DNA of 64,000 nucleotides from Curtobacterium sp. MCPF17_052. GTDB lineage: Bacteria; Actinomycetota; Actinomycetes; Actinomycetales; Microbacteriaceae. Shown here one piece after another: positions 8,071-17,101 of the stretch. Under the pieces are notes generated by a model. That model was not told the origin of the DNA. It made no database searches and saw nothing but the letters and a program-made list of their open reading frames with translations. Position numbers and translations under genes: made by a program. Location of the stretch: assembly GCF_003234085.1 (NCBI RefSeq), contig NZ_QKSD01000002.1, positions 1-64,000 on the forward strand, read 5' to 3'. How positions within the stretch are numbered: the first letter of the stretch is position 1; every line of letters begins with the position of its first letter.

Positions 8071-9690
8071 ATGGCATCCGTTTCCACATGGGGCAAGCGC
8101 ACCCTCGCACTCGGCGCCGGCGCCGCGGCGACCGCGCTCGTCCTCACCGGCTGCGCAGGCGGCACCAGCGGTGGCTCCGGCGACCTCGACGGCCTGATCA
8201 TCGGCACGACCGACAAGATCACGTCGCTCGACCCGGCCGGCTCGTACGACAACGGCTCGTTCGCCGTGCAGAACCAGGTGTTCCCGTTCCTCATGAACAC
8301 CCCGACGGGCAGCCCGGACGTCGAGCCGGACATCGCCACGAAGGCGGAGTTCACCGACCCGACCACGTACGAGGTCACCCTGAAGAAGGGTCTCGAGTTC
8401 GCGAACGGCAACAAGCTCACTTCGAGCGACGTCAAGTTCTCGTTCGAGCGTGACCTGAAGATCAAGAACGACAACGGCCCGTGGTCGCTGCTCGCGAACC
8501 TCAAGAGCATCGACACACCGGACGCCACGACGGTCGTCTTCCACCTCGACCACGCCGACCAGACCTGGCCGCAGGTGCTCTCCAGCCCCGCCGGTCCGAT
8601 CGTCGACGAGGACGTGTTCTCGGCGACGAAGCTCACCAGCGCGGACGACATCGTCAAGGGCAACGCCTTCGCCGGCCAGTACAAGATCACCTCCTACAAG
8701 GAGAACGACCTGATCGCGTACGAGGCGAACGACAAGTACGACGGTGTCCTCGACAAGGCGAAGACCAAGGACGTCACCGCCCAGTACTTCACCAAGGAGA
8801 CCGACCTGAAGCTCGCGGTCCAGAAGGGCGACGTCGACGTGGCGTACCGCTCCCTGACCCCGACCGACATCTCCTCGCTCCGCAAGGACTCGAAGCTGCA
8901 GGTCATCGACGGCCCCGGCGGCGAGATCCGCTACGTGGTCTTCAACTTCAAGACGCAGCCCTTCGGCACCGGCCAGAGCGACGCCGACGACGCGAAGGCA
9001 CTGGCCGTGCGCCAGGCCGTCGCGGACGTCGTCGACCGTGACGAGCTCGCCAAGGAGGTCTACAACGACACCTACACGCCCGTCTACTCGATGGTGCCGG
9101 ACGGTCTGACCGGTGCCGCGACGCCGTTCAAGTCGCTCTACGGTGACGGCAACGGTGCGCCGGACGTCGACAAGGCCAAGAAGACGCTGGCCGACGCCGG
9201 TGTCTCGGGCAAGATCGAGCTCGACATCCAGTACTCGCCGGACCACTACGGCTCGGCCTCGGACGACGAGTACGCCACGCTGAAGACCCAGCTCGAGGAC
9301 TCCGGCCTGTTCACCGTGAACATCCAGTCGACGGTCTACACGACCTACGCCGTGGAGCGCACGAAGGACGCCTACCCGCTGTACCAGCTCGGTTGGTTCC
9401 CGGACTTCTCGGACGCCGACAACTACCTTTCGCCGTTCTTCACGAAGGACAACTTCGTGCAGAACCACTACGACGACCCGACCATCCAGGGTCTGATCGC
9501 CGACGAGCAGGAAGAGTCGGACGCCGACAAGCGTGCCGCGATCATCGAGAAGGCCCAGCAGCGTGAGGCCGAGCAGATCTCGACCCTGCCGCTCCTGCAG
9601 GGCAAGTCGGTCGCCGTGGCCGGCAAGGACGTCAAGGGTGTCACCCTCGACGCGTCCTTCAAGTTCCGCTACGGGACCATCACCAAGTAA
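8071..9690 (+). CDS. Peptide-type ABC transporter substrate-binding lipoprotein (family 5)
   Basis: Extracytoplasmic receptor of a Dpp/Opp-type importer, 539 residues after choosing the ATG at 8071 (AGAGAGG at 8056-8062 upstream). A signal peptide with lipobox LTGC places the lipid-anchored cysteine at residue 28. Family 5 features follow: DPAGSYDNGSF, DPTTYEVTLKKGLEFANG, VKFSFERD, and RQAVADVVDRDELAKEVY. A 12-bp hairpin after the stop separates it from the permeases, consistent with the receptor being made in excess. The substrate may be peptides, but this family also carries nickel, sugars and opines. Confidence 0.93.
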   Translation: MASVSTWGKRTLALGAGAAATALVLTGCAGGTSGGSGDLDGLIIGTTDKITSLDPAGSYDNGSFAVQNQVFPFLMNTPTGSPDVEPDIATKAEFTDPTTYEVTLKKGLEFANGNKLTSSDVKFSFERDLKIKNDNGPWSLLANLKSIDTPDATTVVFHLDHADQTWPQVLSSPAGPIVDEDVFSATKLTSADDIVKGNAFAGQYKITSYKENDLIAYEANDKYDGVLDKAKTKDVTAQYFTKETDLKLAVQKGDVDVAYRSLTPTDISSLRKDSKLQVIDGPGGEIRYVVFNFKTQPFGTGQSDADDAKALAVRQAVADVVDRDELAKEVYNDTYTPVYSMVPDGLTGAATPFKSLYGDGNGAPDVDKAKKTLADAGVSGKIELDIQYSPDHYGSASDDEYATLKTQLEDSGLFTVNIQSTVYTTYAVERTKDAYPLYQLGWFPDFSDADNYLSPFFTKDNFVQNHYDDPTIQGLIADEQEESDADKRAAIIEKAQQREAEQISTLPLLQGKSVAVAGKDVKGVTLDASFKFRYGTITK

Positions 9691-9703
9691 CCAGACGCAC
9701 GGA

Positions 9704-9732
9704 AGGGGGCGCTCCCACGAGGAGCGCCCCCT
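9704..9732 (+). terminator. Intra-operon hairpin after the binding protein
   Basis: Perfect 12-bp stem (AGGGGGCGCTCC with its complement) and a 5-base loop, without a T-run. It lies between the receptor gene and the first permease. It probably stabilises the receptor mRNA 3' end or causes partial termination. Confidence 0.7.
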
Positions 9733-9761
9733 CTCGGCGTCATGCGAAAGGCACAGACCCC

Positions 9762-10859
9762 GTGACCCTCACGAACCCAGAGGCGATCGAGACCGAGCCC
9801 ACGAAACCCCAGGCACAGCGACGTGCCAAGGGACAGGGCGGCGGACTCGGCCGGTACATCCTCATCCGCTTCCTCCTGATCTTCCCGACCGTGTTCATCC
9901 TGGTGACACTGGTCTTCTTCCTGATGCGTGTCGTCGGGAACCCGATCACCGCCTCGGTCGGCGGGCGGCTCACGCCCACGCAGCTGCAGGAACGCCTGCA
10001 CGCCGCGGGCTACGACCGGCCGGTGATCGTCCAGTACATCGAGTACCTCGGGCAGATCGTCCGCGGCGACTTCGGCTCGTCCGTCACCGACAACCGCCCG
10101 GTGACCGAGATCATCCTGCAGTACGGCGGCGCGACGGCGGAGCTGGTGTTCTACGCCCTCATCGTCGCCCTGGTGCTCGGCATCCCGCTCGGCATGCTCG
10201 CCGCCTACCTGCGTGACAAGTGGCCCGACGTGCTGCTCCGTGCCCTCGCGATCCTGACGTACGCGACGCCGGTGTTCTTCGGTGGCCTGCTGCTCAAGCT
10301 CGTCTTCTCGGTGTGGCTCGGGTGGCTGCCGCTCGGCGACCGGGCCTCGACCCGGGTGCAACTCATCCTGGACCGGATCGAGAACCCCACCGGGGTGTTC
10401 CTCATCGACGCGATCCGCACCGGCAACGCCCAGATCATCAGCGACGTCCTGCAGCACGCGGTCCTGCCGGCGCTGACGCTCGGCCTGCTGACCGCCGGCA
10501 TCTTCCTCCGCCTGGTGCGGGCGAACATGATCGGCTCCCTCGGGTCCGAGTACGTCGACGCCGCCCGTTCCCGGGGTGTGCGCGAGTCCCGGCTCGTCCG
10601 GACGCACGCGTTCCGTCCGGCGCTCGTGCCGATCATCACCGTGATGGGCCTGCAGATCGCGATGCTGCTCGGCGGCTCGGTGCTCACCGAGACCACCTTC
10701 GGCTGGCGGGGGCTCGGGTTCGAGCTCAACCAGTACCTGTCCGCCCGTGACTTCGTCGCCGTGCAGGGCATCGTCGCGATGCTGGCGGTGATCGTCGCCG
10801 TCACGAACTTCGTCGTCGACGTCGTCGCGGCGCTCATCGACCCGAGAGTGAGGTTCTGA
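9762..10859 (+). CDS. ABC transporter permease, DppB-like
   Basis: First integral membrane subunit of the importer, 365 residues. It has a cytoplasmic N-terminus, TM1 around residues 28-50 (YILIRFLLIFPTVFILVTLV), then a long external loop and five further membrane segments. The EAA loop (YVDAARSRGVRESRL) contacts the ATPase. The GTG start lies after the hairpin; a second permease follows two bases after the stop. Family assignment is firm, substrate unknown. Confidence 0.92.
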   Translation: MTLTNPEAIETEPTKPQAQRRAKGQGGGLGRYILIRFLLIFPTVFILVTLVFFLMRVVGNPITASVGGRLTPTQLQERLHAAGYDRPVIVQYIEYLGQIVRGDFGSSVTDNRPVTEIILQYGGATAELVFYALIVALVLGIPLGMLAAYLRDKWPDVLLRALAILTYATPVFFGGLLLKLVFSVWLGWLPLGDRASTRVQLILDRIENPTGVFLIDAIRTGNAQIISDVLQHAVLPALTLGLLTAGIFLRLVRANMIGSLGSEYVDAARSRGVRESRLVRTHAFRPALVPIITVMGLQIAMLLGGSVLTETTFGWRGLGFELNQYLSARDFVAVQGIVAMLAVIVAVTNFVVDVVAALIDPRVRF

Positions 10860-10861
10860 CG

Positions 10862-11860
10862 ATGTCCGACATCACCCTCGTCGACCGCCACGAGCCGCTG
10901 TGGAAGCGGCTGCCCGTCGTCGTCCAGCTCCGCCGGAGCACCGGATGGCAGCGCGCCATGCTCATCGTCGGCGTGGTCATCTGCGCCCTCTACCTGCTCG
11001 TCGCGGTCTTCGCCCCGCTCATCGCGCCGTACGGCTTCGGTGACCAGCAGGGTGCCGACGGCGTGAACTTCCCCCGCACCGGCGCCCCGAGCGCCGAGCA
11101 CATCTGGGGTACCACCGTCGGCGGCCTCGACGTGTTCAGTCGCGTCATCTACGGCGCGCGCACCGCGGTGCTCGTCGTCATCGTCGCGGTAGTGGTCTCC
11201 ATCGCGATCGGCGTCGTCCTCGGCATGGTCTCCGGGTACATCGGCGGCTGGCTCGACCGCGTGCTCGTGGTCGTCGCCGACGCGATCTACGCGTTCCCGT
11301 CGCTGCTGCTCGCGATCGTCGTCTCGATCGTGGTCTCCGGCGGCCGGTCGACCTACTGGGGCGGCATCACGGCGGCGGCGATCTCGATCACCGTCGTCTA
11401 CATCCCGCAGTACTTCCGGGTGGTCCGTGCCGAGGCCGTGCGCCTGAAGAACGACGCCTTCGTCGAGTCGGCCCGGGTCATCGGCACGAACCCGTGGCGC
11501 ATCATGACGCGGCACGTGCTGCGGAACTCGACCCGGTCGCTGCCGCTGATCCTCACCCTGAACGCGAGCGATGCGGTGCTCACCCTGGCCGGCCTCGGCT
11601 TCCTCGGGTTCGGCATCGGCCCGACCCAGGGCGCCGAGTGGGGCTACGACCTCAGCCGTGCACTGTCCGACGTCGCGAGCGGCGTCTGGTGGACCGGCGT
11701 CTTCCCGGGCATCGCGATCGTGCTGCTCGTCCTCGGTGTGACGTTCATCGGCGAGAGCCTCAACGACATCTCCGATCCCCGCCTGCGCGCCCGCCGGCGG
11801 TTGAAGCAGCTGGTCTCCACGCGCGACAAGGCGACCAACGCGGAAGGGGCAGCAGCATGA
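10862..11860 (+). CDS. ABC transporter permease, DppC-like
   Basis: Second membrane subunit, 332 residues. It has the DppC N-terminal segment followed by six predicted membrane helices; FVESARVIGTNPWRIMTRHVL is the EAA-type ATPase contact. The motif NASDAVLTLAGLGFLGFG near the C-terminus is typical of DppC. Its stop overlaps the ATPase start by four bases. Confidence 0.92.
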   Translation: MSDITLVDRHEPLWKRLPVVVQLRRSTGWQRAMLIVGVVICALYLLVAVFAPLIAPYGFGDQQGADGVNFPRTGAPSAEHIWGTTVGGLDVFSRVIYGARTAVLVVIVAVVVSIAIGVVLGMVSGYIGGWLDRVLVVVADAIYAFPSLLLAIVVSIVVSGGRSTYWGGITAAAISITVVYIPQYFRVVRAEAVRLKNDAFVESARVIGTNPWRIMTRHVLRNSTRSLPLILTLNASDAVLTLAGLGFLGFGIGPTQGAEWGYDLSRALSDVASGVWWTGVFPGIAIVLLVLGVTFIGESLNDISDPRLRARRRLKQLVSTRDKATNAEGAAA

Positions 11861-13563
11861 CCGGCAGCACCACGGGCCTCCCGTCCGACACGGGCCGCAC
11901 CGCGGCCGACCCGGTCGTCGTCGTCGACGACCTCACCGTCACCTTCGCGACCGACGGCGGCGCCGTCGACGCGGTCAAGGGTGTCAGCATCGACGTCCGC
12001 CCCGGCGAGGTGCTCGCGCTGGTCGGCGAGTCCGGTTCGGGCAAGTCGGTCACGGCGCGGAGCATGCTCCGGCTGATGCCGGAGACGGCGACGCTCGGGG
12101 GCGCGGTCCTGCTCGACGGCACCGACGTCGTCGCGGTGGGTTCGCAGAAGCTGCGTGAGCTGCGCGGCGCCGCCGGCGCGATGGTCTTCCAGGAACCGTC
12201 CACGGCGCTCAACCCGGTGTTCACCGTCGGGTGGCAGATCGCCGAGGGGCTGCGCGCACACGGTGGTGTCTCCAAGAAGGAGGCCCGCGCGAAGGCGATC
12301 GACTACCTGCGTCGCGTCGGCATCCCCGACCCGGAGACGCGCGTCGACCACTACCCGCACCAGTTCTCCGGCGGACAGAAGCAGCGCGTCGTCATCGCGA
12401 GCGCGCTCGCCCTCGAGCCGAGCGTCATCATCGCCGACGAGCCGACCACCGCCCTCGACGTGACGGTGCAAGCCGAGATCCTCGACCTGCTCCGCCGGTG
12501 CCGCGACGAGTTCGGCGCGGCGATCGTCATCATCACGCACAACATGGGCGTCGTCGCCGACCTGGCCGACCGCGTCGCCGTGATGTACCAGGGCGAGGTC
12601 GTCGAGGAAGCCCCCGTGGAGCAGCTCTTCGCCGCACCGCAGGCTGACTACACGAAGCGCCTCCTCGCCGCCGTCCCCCGGCTCGAGGCATCGACCGGCG
12701 TCGCCCGTCGTGCCCTCATCACCGAGGACGTCGAGCCGGTCGTGTCCGCGAAGGGGCTCGAGATCGAGTACCCGGGGCGGCTCGGCTCGCCCGCGTTCCG
12801 CGCGGTCAAGGGCGTCGACCTGGCGATCCGGCCCGGTGAGGTCCTCGGCCTGGTGGGGGAGTCCGGCTCGGGCAAGACCACCATCGGTCGCGCCATCGCC
12901 GGCCTGACGAAGATCACCGGCGGCTCGCTCAACGTCCTCGGTACCGAGATGCTCGGGTACAAGGAGCGTGACTTCAAGCGGCTGCGGAAGGACATCGGGT
13001 TCGTCTTCCAGGACCCGGCGACCTCCTTCAACCCGCTGCTGACGATCGCCGAGTGCGTCGCCGAGCCGCTCGTCGTGCACGGGGTCGCCTCGTCGCCCCG
13101 TGCCGCGCGCAAGCAGGTGGACGAGCTGATGGAGGCCGTGCAGCTGCCCGCCGCGTACGGCGACCGGTACCCGCACGAGCTCTCCGGCGGACAGCGGCAG
13201 CGTGCCTCGCTCGCGCGGTCGCTGGCGCTCCGGCCGAAGCTGCTCATCGCCGACGAGCCGACGAGCGCGCTCGACGTGTCGGTCCAGGCGCGCGTGCTGG
13301 AGCTGTTCCTCGAGCTCCAGCAGGACTTCGGCTTCGCGTCGCTGTTCATCAGCCACGACCTGGCCGTCGTCGGTGCACTGTCCGACCGGATCGCCGTGCT
13401 GTACCGCGGTGACCTGGTCGAGACCGGCACCACGGCCGAGGTGCTCGGCGCCCCGCAGCACCCGTACACCCGGCGGCTGCTCGCCTCGCTGCCGGTGCCG
13501 GACCCGACGGAGCAGGCGGAGCGACGGCGTACGCTGGAGCGACTGGAGCAGGCCGGGGCCTGA
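11857..13563 (+). CDS. ABC transporter ATP-binding protein with two fused ATPase domains (DppD-DppF type)
   Basis: A 568-residue tandem ATPase powering the importer. Domain 1 has Walker A GESGSGKS (residues 58-65), signature FSGGQKQR and Walker B VIIADEPTTALD. Domain 2 has GESGSGKT, LSGGQRQR and LLIADEPTSALD. All catalytic motifs are intact in both halves. The ATG at 11857 overlaps the permease stop; upstream frame is permease shadow. A copy of the dispersed CGGGCCTCCCG motif (11873-11883) encodes residues around GLPS near the N-terminus, outside the conserved domain. Confidence 0.93.
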   Translation: MTGSTTGLPSDTGRTAADPVVVVDDLTVTFATDGGAVDAVKGVSIDVRPGEVLALVGESGSGKSVTARSMLRLMPETATLGGAVLLDGTDVVAVGSQKLRELRGAAGAMVFQEPSTALNPVFTVGWQIAEGLRAHGGVSKKEARAKAIDYLRRVGIPDPETRVDHYPHQFSGGQKQRVVIASALALEPSVIIADEPTTALDVTVQAEILDLLRRCRDEFGAAIVIITHNMGVVADLADRVAVMYQGEVVEEAPVEQLFAAPQADYTKRLLAAVPRLEASTGVARRALITEDVEPVVSAKGLEIEYPGRLGSPAFRAVKGVDLAIRPGEVLGLVGESGSGKTTIGRAIAGLTKITGGSLNVLGTEMLGYKERDFKRLRKDIGFVFQDPATSFNPLLTIAECVAEPLVVHGVASSPRAARKQVDELMEAVQLPAAYGDRYPHELSGGQRQRASLARSLALRPKLLIADEPTSALDVSVQARVLELFLELQQDFGFASLFISHDLAVVGALSDRIAVLYRGDLVETGTTAEVLGAPQHPYTRRLLASLPVPDPTEQAERRRTLERLEQAGA

Positions 13564-13602
13564 CCGACGGTGACACACCGTCGGGTGCACCCCGACCAGC
13601 CA

Positions 13603-13657
13603 GGAGGCCCGGCCACGTCCGCGACGCACGTCGCGCGGACGAGTGGTCCGGGCCTCC
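13603..13657. terminator. Long imperfect hairpin between ATPase genes
   Basis: GGAGGCCCGG (13603-13612) pairs with CCGGGCCTCC (13648-13657). Inner pairs GTCCGCG/CGCGGAC extend the stem to over 20 bp. It lies 40 bases after the double ATPase and 50 before the single ATPase, so it may terminate or attenuate before the last two genes. Both arms carry the dispersed GGAGGCCCG motif. Confidence 0.65.
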
Positions 13658-13706
13658 AGTCCGGTGTGGACCGCGGCAGGGCGCACGCGGCAGGAGAAGG
13701 GGTTCC

Positions 13707-14582
13707 ATGACCGGGGAGAACGGTCCGGCCGTCGTCGCGGACGACGTCAGCATCGAGTACCGGGGCGGACCGGTGAAGAACCCGATCCGCGCGGTCGACG
13801 GCGTGAGCCTGACGCTCGGGTGGGGTGAGATCCTCGCGGTGCTCGGCGAGTCCGGCTCCGGGAAGTCCACCTTCGCCGCCGCCGTCGCCGGACAGCTCGG
13901 GACGCACGGCGAGGGGGAGGGCGCGCACCGTCGTCGGATCGTCGGCGGGGAGCTCAGCGTGCTCGGCCAGCCGACACGTCGGCTCCGGCAGTCCTCGCGG
14001 CGCTACACGCGCCTGACCGGGCAGATCGGCTACCTGCCGCAGGACGGCGCGGACCGGCTGCGTCCGGACCTGCTCGTCGGCGAGGCGATCGCCGAACCGA
14101 TCTACGCCCGCGACCGCCGGTTCGACCGGAAGGAAGCCGGACTCATCGTCGCCCGTCTGGTCGACGCGGTCCACCTGCCGCTCGGTGTGCTCCGGCTCAA
14201 CACGTGGGAGCTGTCCAGCGGGCAGCGCCAGCGCGTCGCCCTGGCCCGTGCGCTCGTCCTCGAGCCGGAGCTGCTCGTCGCGGACGAACCCGCGCGCGGC
14301 GTCGACGTGCTCGTCCGCCAGTCCGTCCTGGAGGCCCTGGCCAGCCTCCAGCGGCACCGCCAGTTCGCCGCGATCGTCGTCTCGAGCGACCTCCGTGAAG
14401 CACGGGCGTTGGCGGACCGGGTCGCGGTCATGAGCGGGGGACGACTCGTCGGGCTCGGCACCTTCGACGAGGTCCTCGACAACCCGTTGGACCCGTACGT
14501 CAGGACACTCGCGGCGACGGCGTCGCGACCGGTGAAGCGCAAGCCGGCCACGGCCGGCCGCGGAGGAGTGCGGCAGGCATGA
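13707..14582 (+). CDS. Additional ABC ATP-binding protein (Dpp/Opp type)
   Basis: A 291-residue ATPase beside an importer that already has two ATPase domains. Walker A GESGSGKS is near residues 46-53 and Walker B is LLVADEPARGVD. The signature reads SSGQRQR instead of SGGQRQR, and the D-loop region departs from consensus (PARGVD). An insertion near residues 70-85 (GEGEGAHRRR) lies between Walker A and the Q-loop. It could pair with an unlinked permease or be a regulatory paralogue. Its stop overlaps the dehydrogenase start (ATGA). Confidence 0.85.
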   Translation: MTGENGPAVVADDVSIEYRGGPVKNPIRAVDGVSLTLGWGEILAVLGESGSGKSTFAAAVAGQLGTHGEGEGAHRRRIVGGELSVLGQPTRRLRQSSRRYTRLTGQIGYLPQDGADRLRPDLLVGEAIAEPIYARDRRFDRKEAGLIVARLVDAVHLPLGVLRLNTWELSSGQRQRVALARALVLEPELLVADEPARGVDVLVRQSVLEALASLQRHRQFAAIVVSSDLREARALADRVAVMSGGRLVGLGTFDEVLDNPLDPYVRTLAATASRPVKRKPATAGRGGVRQA

Positions 14583-14632
14583 GCGGCGCGACAGGCAAGA
14601 GCGGTGCGACAGGCATGAGCGGTGCGACAGGC
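14579..14632 (+). repeat. Three 18-bp tandem repeats at the dehydrogenase start
   Basis: The unit ATGAGCGGYGCGACAGGC occurs three times in frame and encodes MSGATG/KSGATG/MSGATG. The first and third units begin with ATG, so they offer alternative starts at 14579 and 14615. Copy-number change would alter only the N-terminal tail. Confidence 0.85.
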
Positions 14633-15637
14633 GCCGGCGAGCAGCAGGCACGGGGTCACCGCGCGGTGGTGACCGACGCCGGGCGACCCTTGCCGGTCGG
14701 CATCCCGACGCCCGGGTCGGTGACGATCCTGCCGACGTCGACCGCACTGCACGAGGACGCGGTGCGCCGCGCCGGCGGCACCCTGGCCGACCTGGGCGAC
14801 GACACCCGCGGCATCGTGTGGCTCGACGCCGGCGATCCGGACGGCCTGCAGGACGCCTTGACGACCACGCCCGGGGTGACCTGGGTGCAGCTGCCGTTCG
14901 CGGGCGTCGACGCCTTCGCGCACCTGATCGCCGAGCACGGCGACCGCGTGCTCTTCACCTCGGCCAAAGGTGCCTACGCGGAACCGGTCGCCGAGCACGC
15001 GCTGGCCCTGACCCTCGCGACGCTCCGCGTGCTGCAGAAGCGCGCCCGGACCGCCACCTGGTCCCGGGAGCCCGAGGGCATGTCGCTGTACGGGCGACAC
15101 GTGGTGCTCATCGGCGCGGGCGGGATCGCGCTCGAGTACCTGCGGCTCGTGGCGCCGTTCGACGTCCGCGTGACCGTCGTCCGCCGGTCGTCGGAGGCTG
15201 TGCCCGGGGCAGCGCGGACCGTCACCACGGACCAGCTCGACTCGGTCCTGCCGGACGCCGACGTGGTCGTGGTAGCGGCGGCGATGACCGCGGACACGTC
15301 GAAGCTGCTCGGCGCGCACCAGTTCGCGATCATGCCGGACCACGCCCGTCTGGTGAACATCGCGCGCGGGGGACTCGTCGACACCGACGCCCTCGTGGAC
15401 GCGCTGCGCTCCGGGGCGATCACCGCGGCCGGACTCGACGTGACCGACCCGGAGCCACTGCCGGACGGACACCCGCTGTGGAGCGAGCCGGGCGCGCTCA
15501 TCACGCCGCACCAGGCGGACACCCCGGAGATGGTCGCACCGCTCCTGGCCGAGCGGGTCGGCACGAACGTGCGGGCGTTCCTCGACGGTGACGGCACGGG
15601 GTTCGTGGGCGTCGTGGACCCGGCCGCGGGGTACTGA
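14579..15637 (+). CDS. D-isomer-specific 2-hydroxyacid dehydrogenase (NAD-binding)
   Basis: Reduces 2-keto acids or oxidises D-2-hydroxyacids with NAD(P)H. The 352 residues include the Rossmann motif GAGGIA near residue 180, catalytic Arg in VNIARGGLVD, Glu in DPEPLPDGHP and His in ITPHQAD. The sequence resembles the glyoxylate/hydroxypyruvate reductase and phosphoglycerate dehydrogenase-like group; the substrate cannot be read from it. The N-terminal 15 residues are the SGATG repeat and are dispensable. ATGA overlap with the ATPase makes it the last gene of the transporter operon, so it may process an imported substrate. Confidence 0.88.
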   Translation: MSGATGKSGATGMSGATGAGEQQARGHRAVVTDAGRPLPVGIPTPGSVTILPTSTALHEDAVRRAGGTLADLGDDTRGIVWLDAGDPDGLQDALTTTPGVTWVQLPFAGVDAFAHLIAEHGDRVLFTSAKGAYAEPVAEHALALTLATLRVLQKRARTATWSREPEGMSLYGRHVVLIGAGGIALEYLRLVAPFDVRVTVVRRSSEAVPGAARTVTTDQLDSVLPDADVVVVAAAMTADTSKLLGAHQFAIMPDHARLVNIARGGLVDTDALVDALRSGAITAAGLDVTDPEPLPDGHPLWSEPGALITPHQADTPEMVAPLLAERVGTNVRAFLDGDGTGFVGVVDPAAGY

Positions 15638-15736
15638 TCCGCCGGTCCCGGACGCCACGCCCGGGATGCACAGTCGATGTCCCGGTGCCACTCGGGGGTC
15701 TGCTACAGTTTCACCTGCTGTTCAAGCGGACAGTGA

Positions 15737-15809
15737 TCCTCGATAGCTCAATTGGCAGAGCAGCCGGCTGTTAACCGGCAGGTTGTTGGTTCGAGTCCAA
15801 CTCGGGGAG
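15737..15809 (+). tRNA. tRNA-Asn (GTT)
   Basis: A full cloverleaf of 73 nt. The acceptor TCCTCGA pairs with TCGGGGA, the anticodon stem GCCGG/CCGGC encloses loop CTGTTAA with anticodon GTT, and the T-arm is GTTGG-TTCGAGT-CCAAC. The discriminator is G; CCA is not encoded. TACAGT at 15704-15709 is a plausible -10 box. A strong terminator follows. Confidence 0.95.
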
Positions 15810-15814
15810 CGACA

Positions 15815-15844
15815 GGCCCTCACCCTCCGGGGTGAGGGCCTTTT
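15815..15844 (+). terminator. Rho-independent terminator after tRNA-Asn
   Basis: Stem GGCCCTCACCC with its perfect complement, loop TCCG, then TTTT. A classic intrinsic terminator. Confidence 0.93.
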
Positions 15845-15980
15845 CGTTCCTACCGCGTGCCCTGCGCTCCTGTTCCCTGGTACTCCTGGCGCTCGTGTTG
15901 CCGCGCGGCCCGGGCCAGAGTGTCCGCGTTTCCCGGGCGTCGTGGTGCGCTTCCACAGCCGAGGTGCCGGCGGAACCTGT

Positions 15981-15986
15981 TAACGT
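15981..15986 (+). promoter_or_regulatory. -10 box of a leaderless lipoprotein transcript
   Basis: TAACGT is followed by six bases and the GTG start at 15993. No ribosome binding site is present. Confidence 0.5.
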
Positions 15987-15992
15987 CCACAG

Positions 15993-16514
15993 GTGCTCCT
16001 CCGACCTCGACGCTCCGCGACGCTCGTCGCCGTGCTCGTGCTCGGAGCCGCTGCCACCGCGCTCACCGGGTGCTCGTCGACCGAGACCGAGGCGCGCGCC
16101 GAAGCCGCCAGCGGGTCGGCGGCCACAGCGACCACGGCGCCGTCAGGGTCCTCCGCTCCGACCGGCACCTCGCCGATCGTCTTCGCGTTCACATGCACCG
16201 TCGGTGACGGTCCGGAGGTCCAGACCTACACGACCTCGTCCGCTGTGTGGCAGGACCGGCGCACCTCGTGCACGGCCGCCCCGATCACGGGCACGGTCCC
16301 GTCGGCACAGCAGCAGTCCGCACTCGACGCCGCTCAGGGAGACGCCACGCTCGAGGAACTCGCCGCGGGCTGCGCGGTCAGTGGGACCGGGCCGTGGCGC
16401 TCGGCGGTCGAGACCGCCGAGCAGGAACACCTGGCCGCCGGACTCGAGCGGTACTGCCCGGGACATCCGGACATGGCGCGACTCCGGGACGCACTGGACG
16501 CGCACCGCGGCTGA
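15993..16514 (+). CDS. Small secreted lipoprotein of unknown function
   Basis: 173 residues with an Arg-rich N-terminus, hydrophobic segment and lipobox LTGC (Cys27). A Ser/Ala/Thr/Glu-rich linker leads to a compact domain with three cysteines (FTCTV, SCTAAP, GCAVSG) plus RYCPGHP near the C-terminus, suggesting disulfides outside the cell. I do not recognise the domain. It converges on the deformylase gene with an 11-bp gap. Confidence 0.75.
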   Translation: MLLRPRRSATLVAVLVLGAAATALTGCSSTETEARAEAASGSAATATTAPSGSSAPTGTSPIVFAFTCTVGDGPEVQTYTTSSAVWQDRRTSCTAAPITGTVPSAQQQSALDAAQGDATLEELAAGCAVSGTGPWRSAVETAEQEHLAAGLERYCPGHPDMARLRDALDAHRG

Positions 16515-16525
16515 CGCTGCTGCGG

Positions 16526-17101
16526 TCAGCCCTCGGGGTGGTCGCGCCCCGGCAGCCACGACTGCCCCGGGCCACCCCAGCTGGCCTTGCGGATCGCCTT
16601 CTGCACCTGCTTGGCGTACGGGTGGACCAGCCGGTCCGCGTACAGGACGCCGTCGAGGTGGTCGTACTCGTGCTGGAACACACGGGCGAGCCAGCCGTGC
16701 GCCTCGATCTCGAACGGCTCGCCGTGCTCGTCGACGGCCCGCAGCAGCGCTGACCCGGAACGGCGGAGCGGGAACCGTTCTCCGGGCACGGACAGGCACC
16801 CCTCGGACTCGTCGTCCTCGTCGAGTTCCTCGATCGACTCCGGCACCGGGGGAGTGGTCCACAGCACCGGGTTGATCGCGACGCCGCGCCAGAGCACGTC
16901 GTCGTCGTCGGTCCACGAGTAGACGAACAACCGCTGGCCGACCCCGACCTGCGGACCGGCGAGCCCGACGCCCGGCGCCAGGTCCATCGTCTCGAACATG
17001 TCGGCCACGAGTGTGCGCAGGTCGTCGTCGAAGACGGTCACCTCGGTCGCGGGGGTGTGCAGGACGGGTTCACCGGTGATCCGGATCGGGAGGACGGCCA
17101 T
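16526..17101 (-). CDS. def: Peptide deformylase
   Basis: Removes the N-formyl group from nascent proteins. The 191-residue product has the three motifs: GLAGPQVGVG (GxGxAAxQ region), EGCLSVPG with the metal-binding cysteine, and FQHEYDHLDG (HExxH). It carries an acidic insert (ELDEDDESE) before motif 2, and its C-terminal tail is longer than in E. coli. The ATG at 17101 has no ribosome binding site but TACCCT six bases upstream, so a leaderless mRNA is likely. Confidence 0.95.
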   Translation of the reverse strand: MAVLPIRITGEPVLHTPATEVTVFDDDLRTLVADMFETMDLAPGVGLAGPQVGVGQRLFVYSWTDDDDVLWRGVAINPVLWTTPPVPESIEELDEDDESEGCLSVPGERFPLRRSGSALLRAVDEHGEPFEIEAHGWLARVFQHEYDHLDGVLYADRLVHPYAKQVQKAIRKASWGGPGQSWLPGRDHPEG

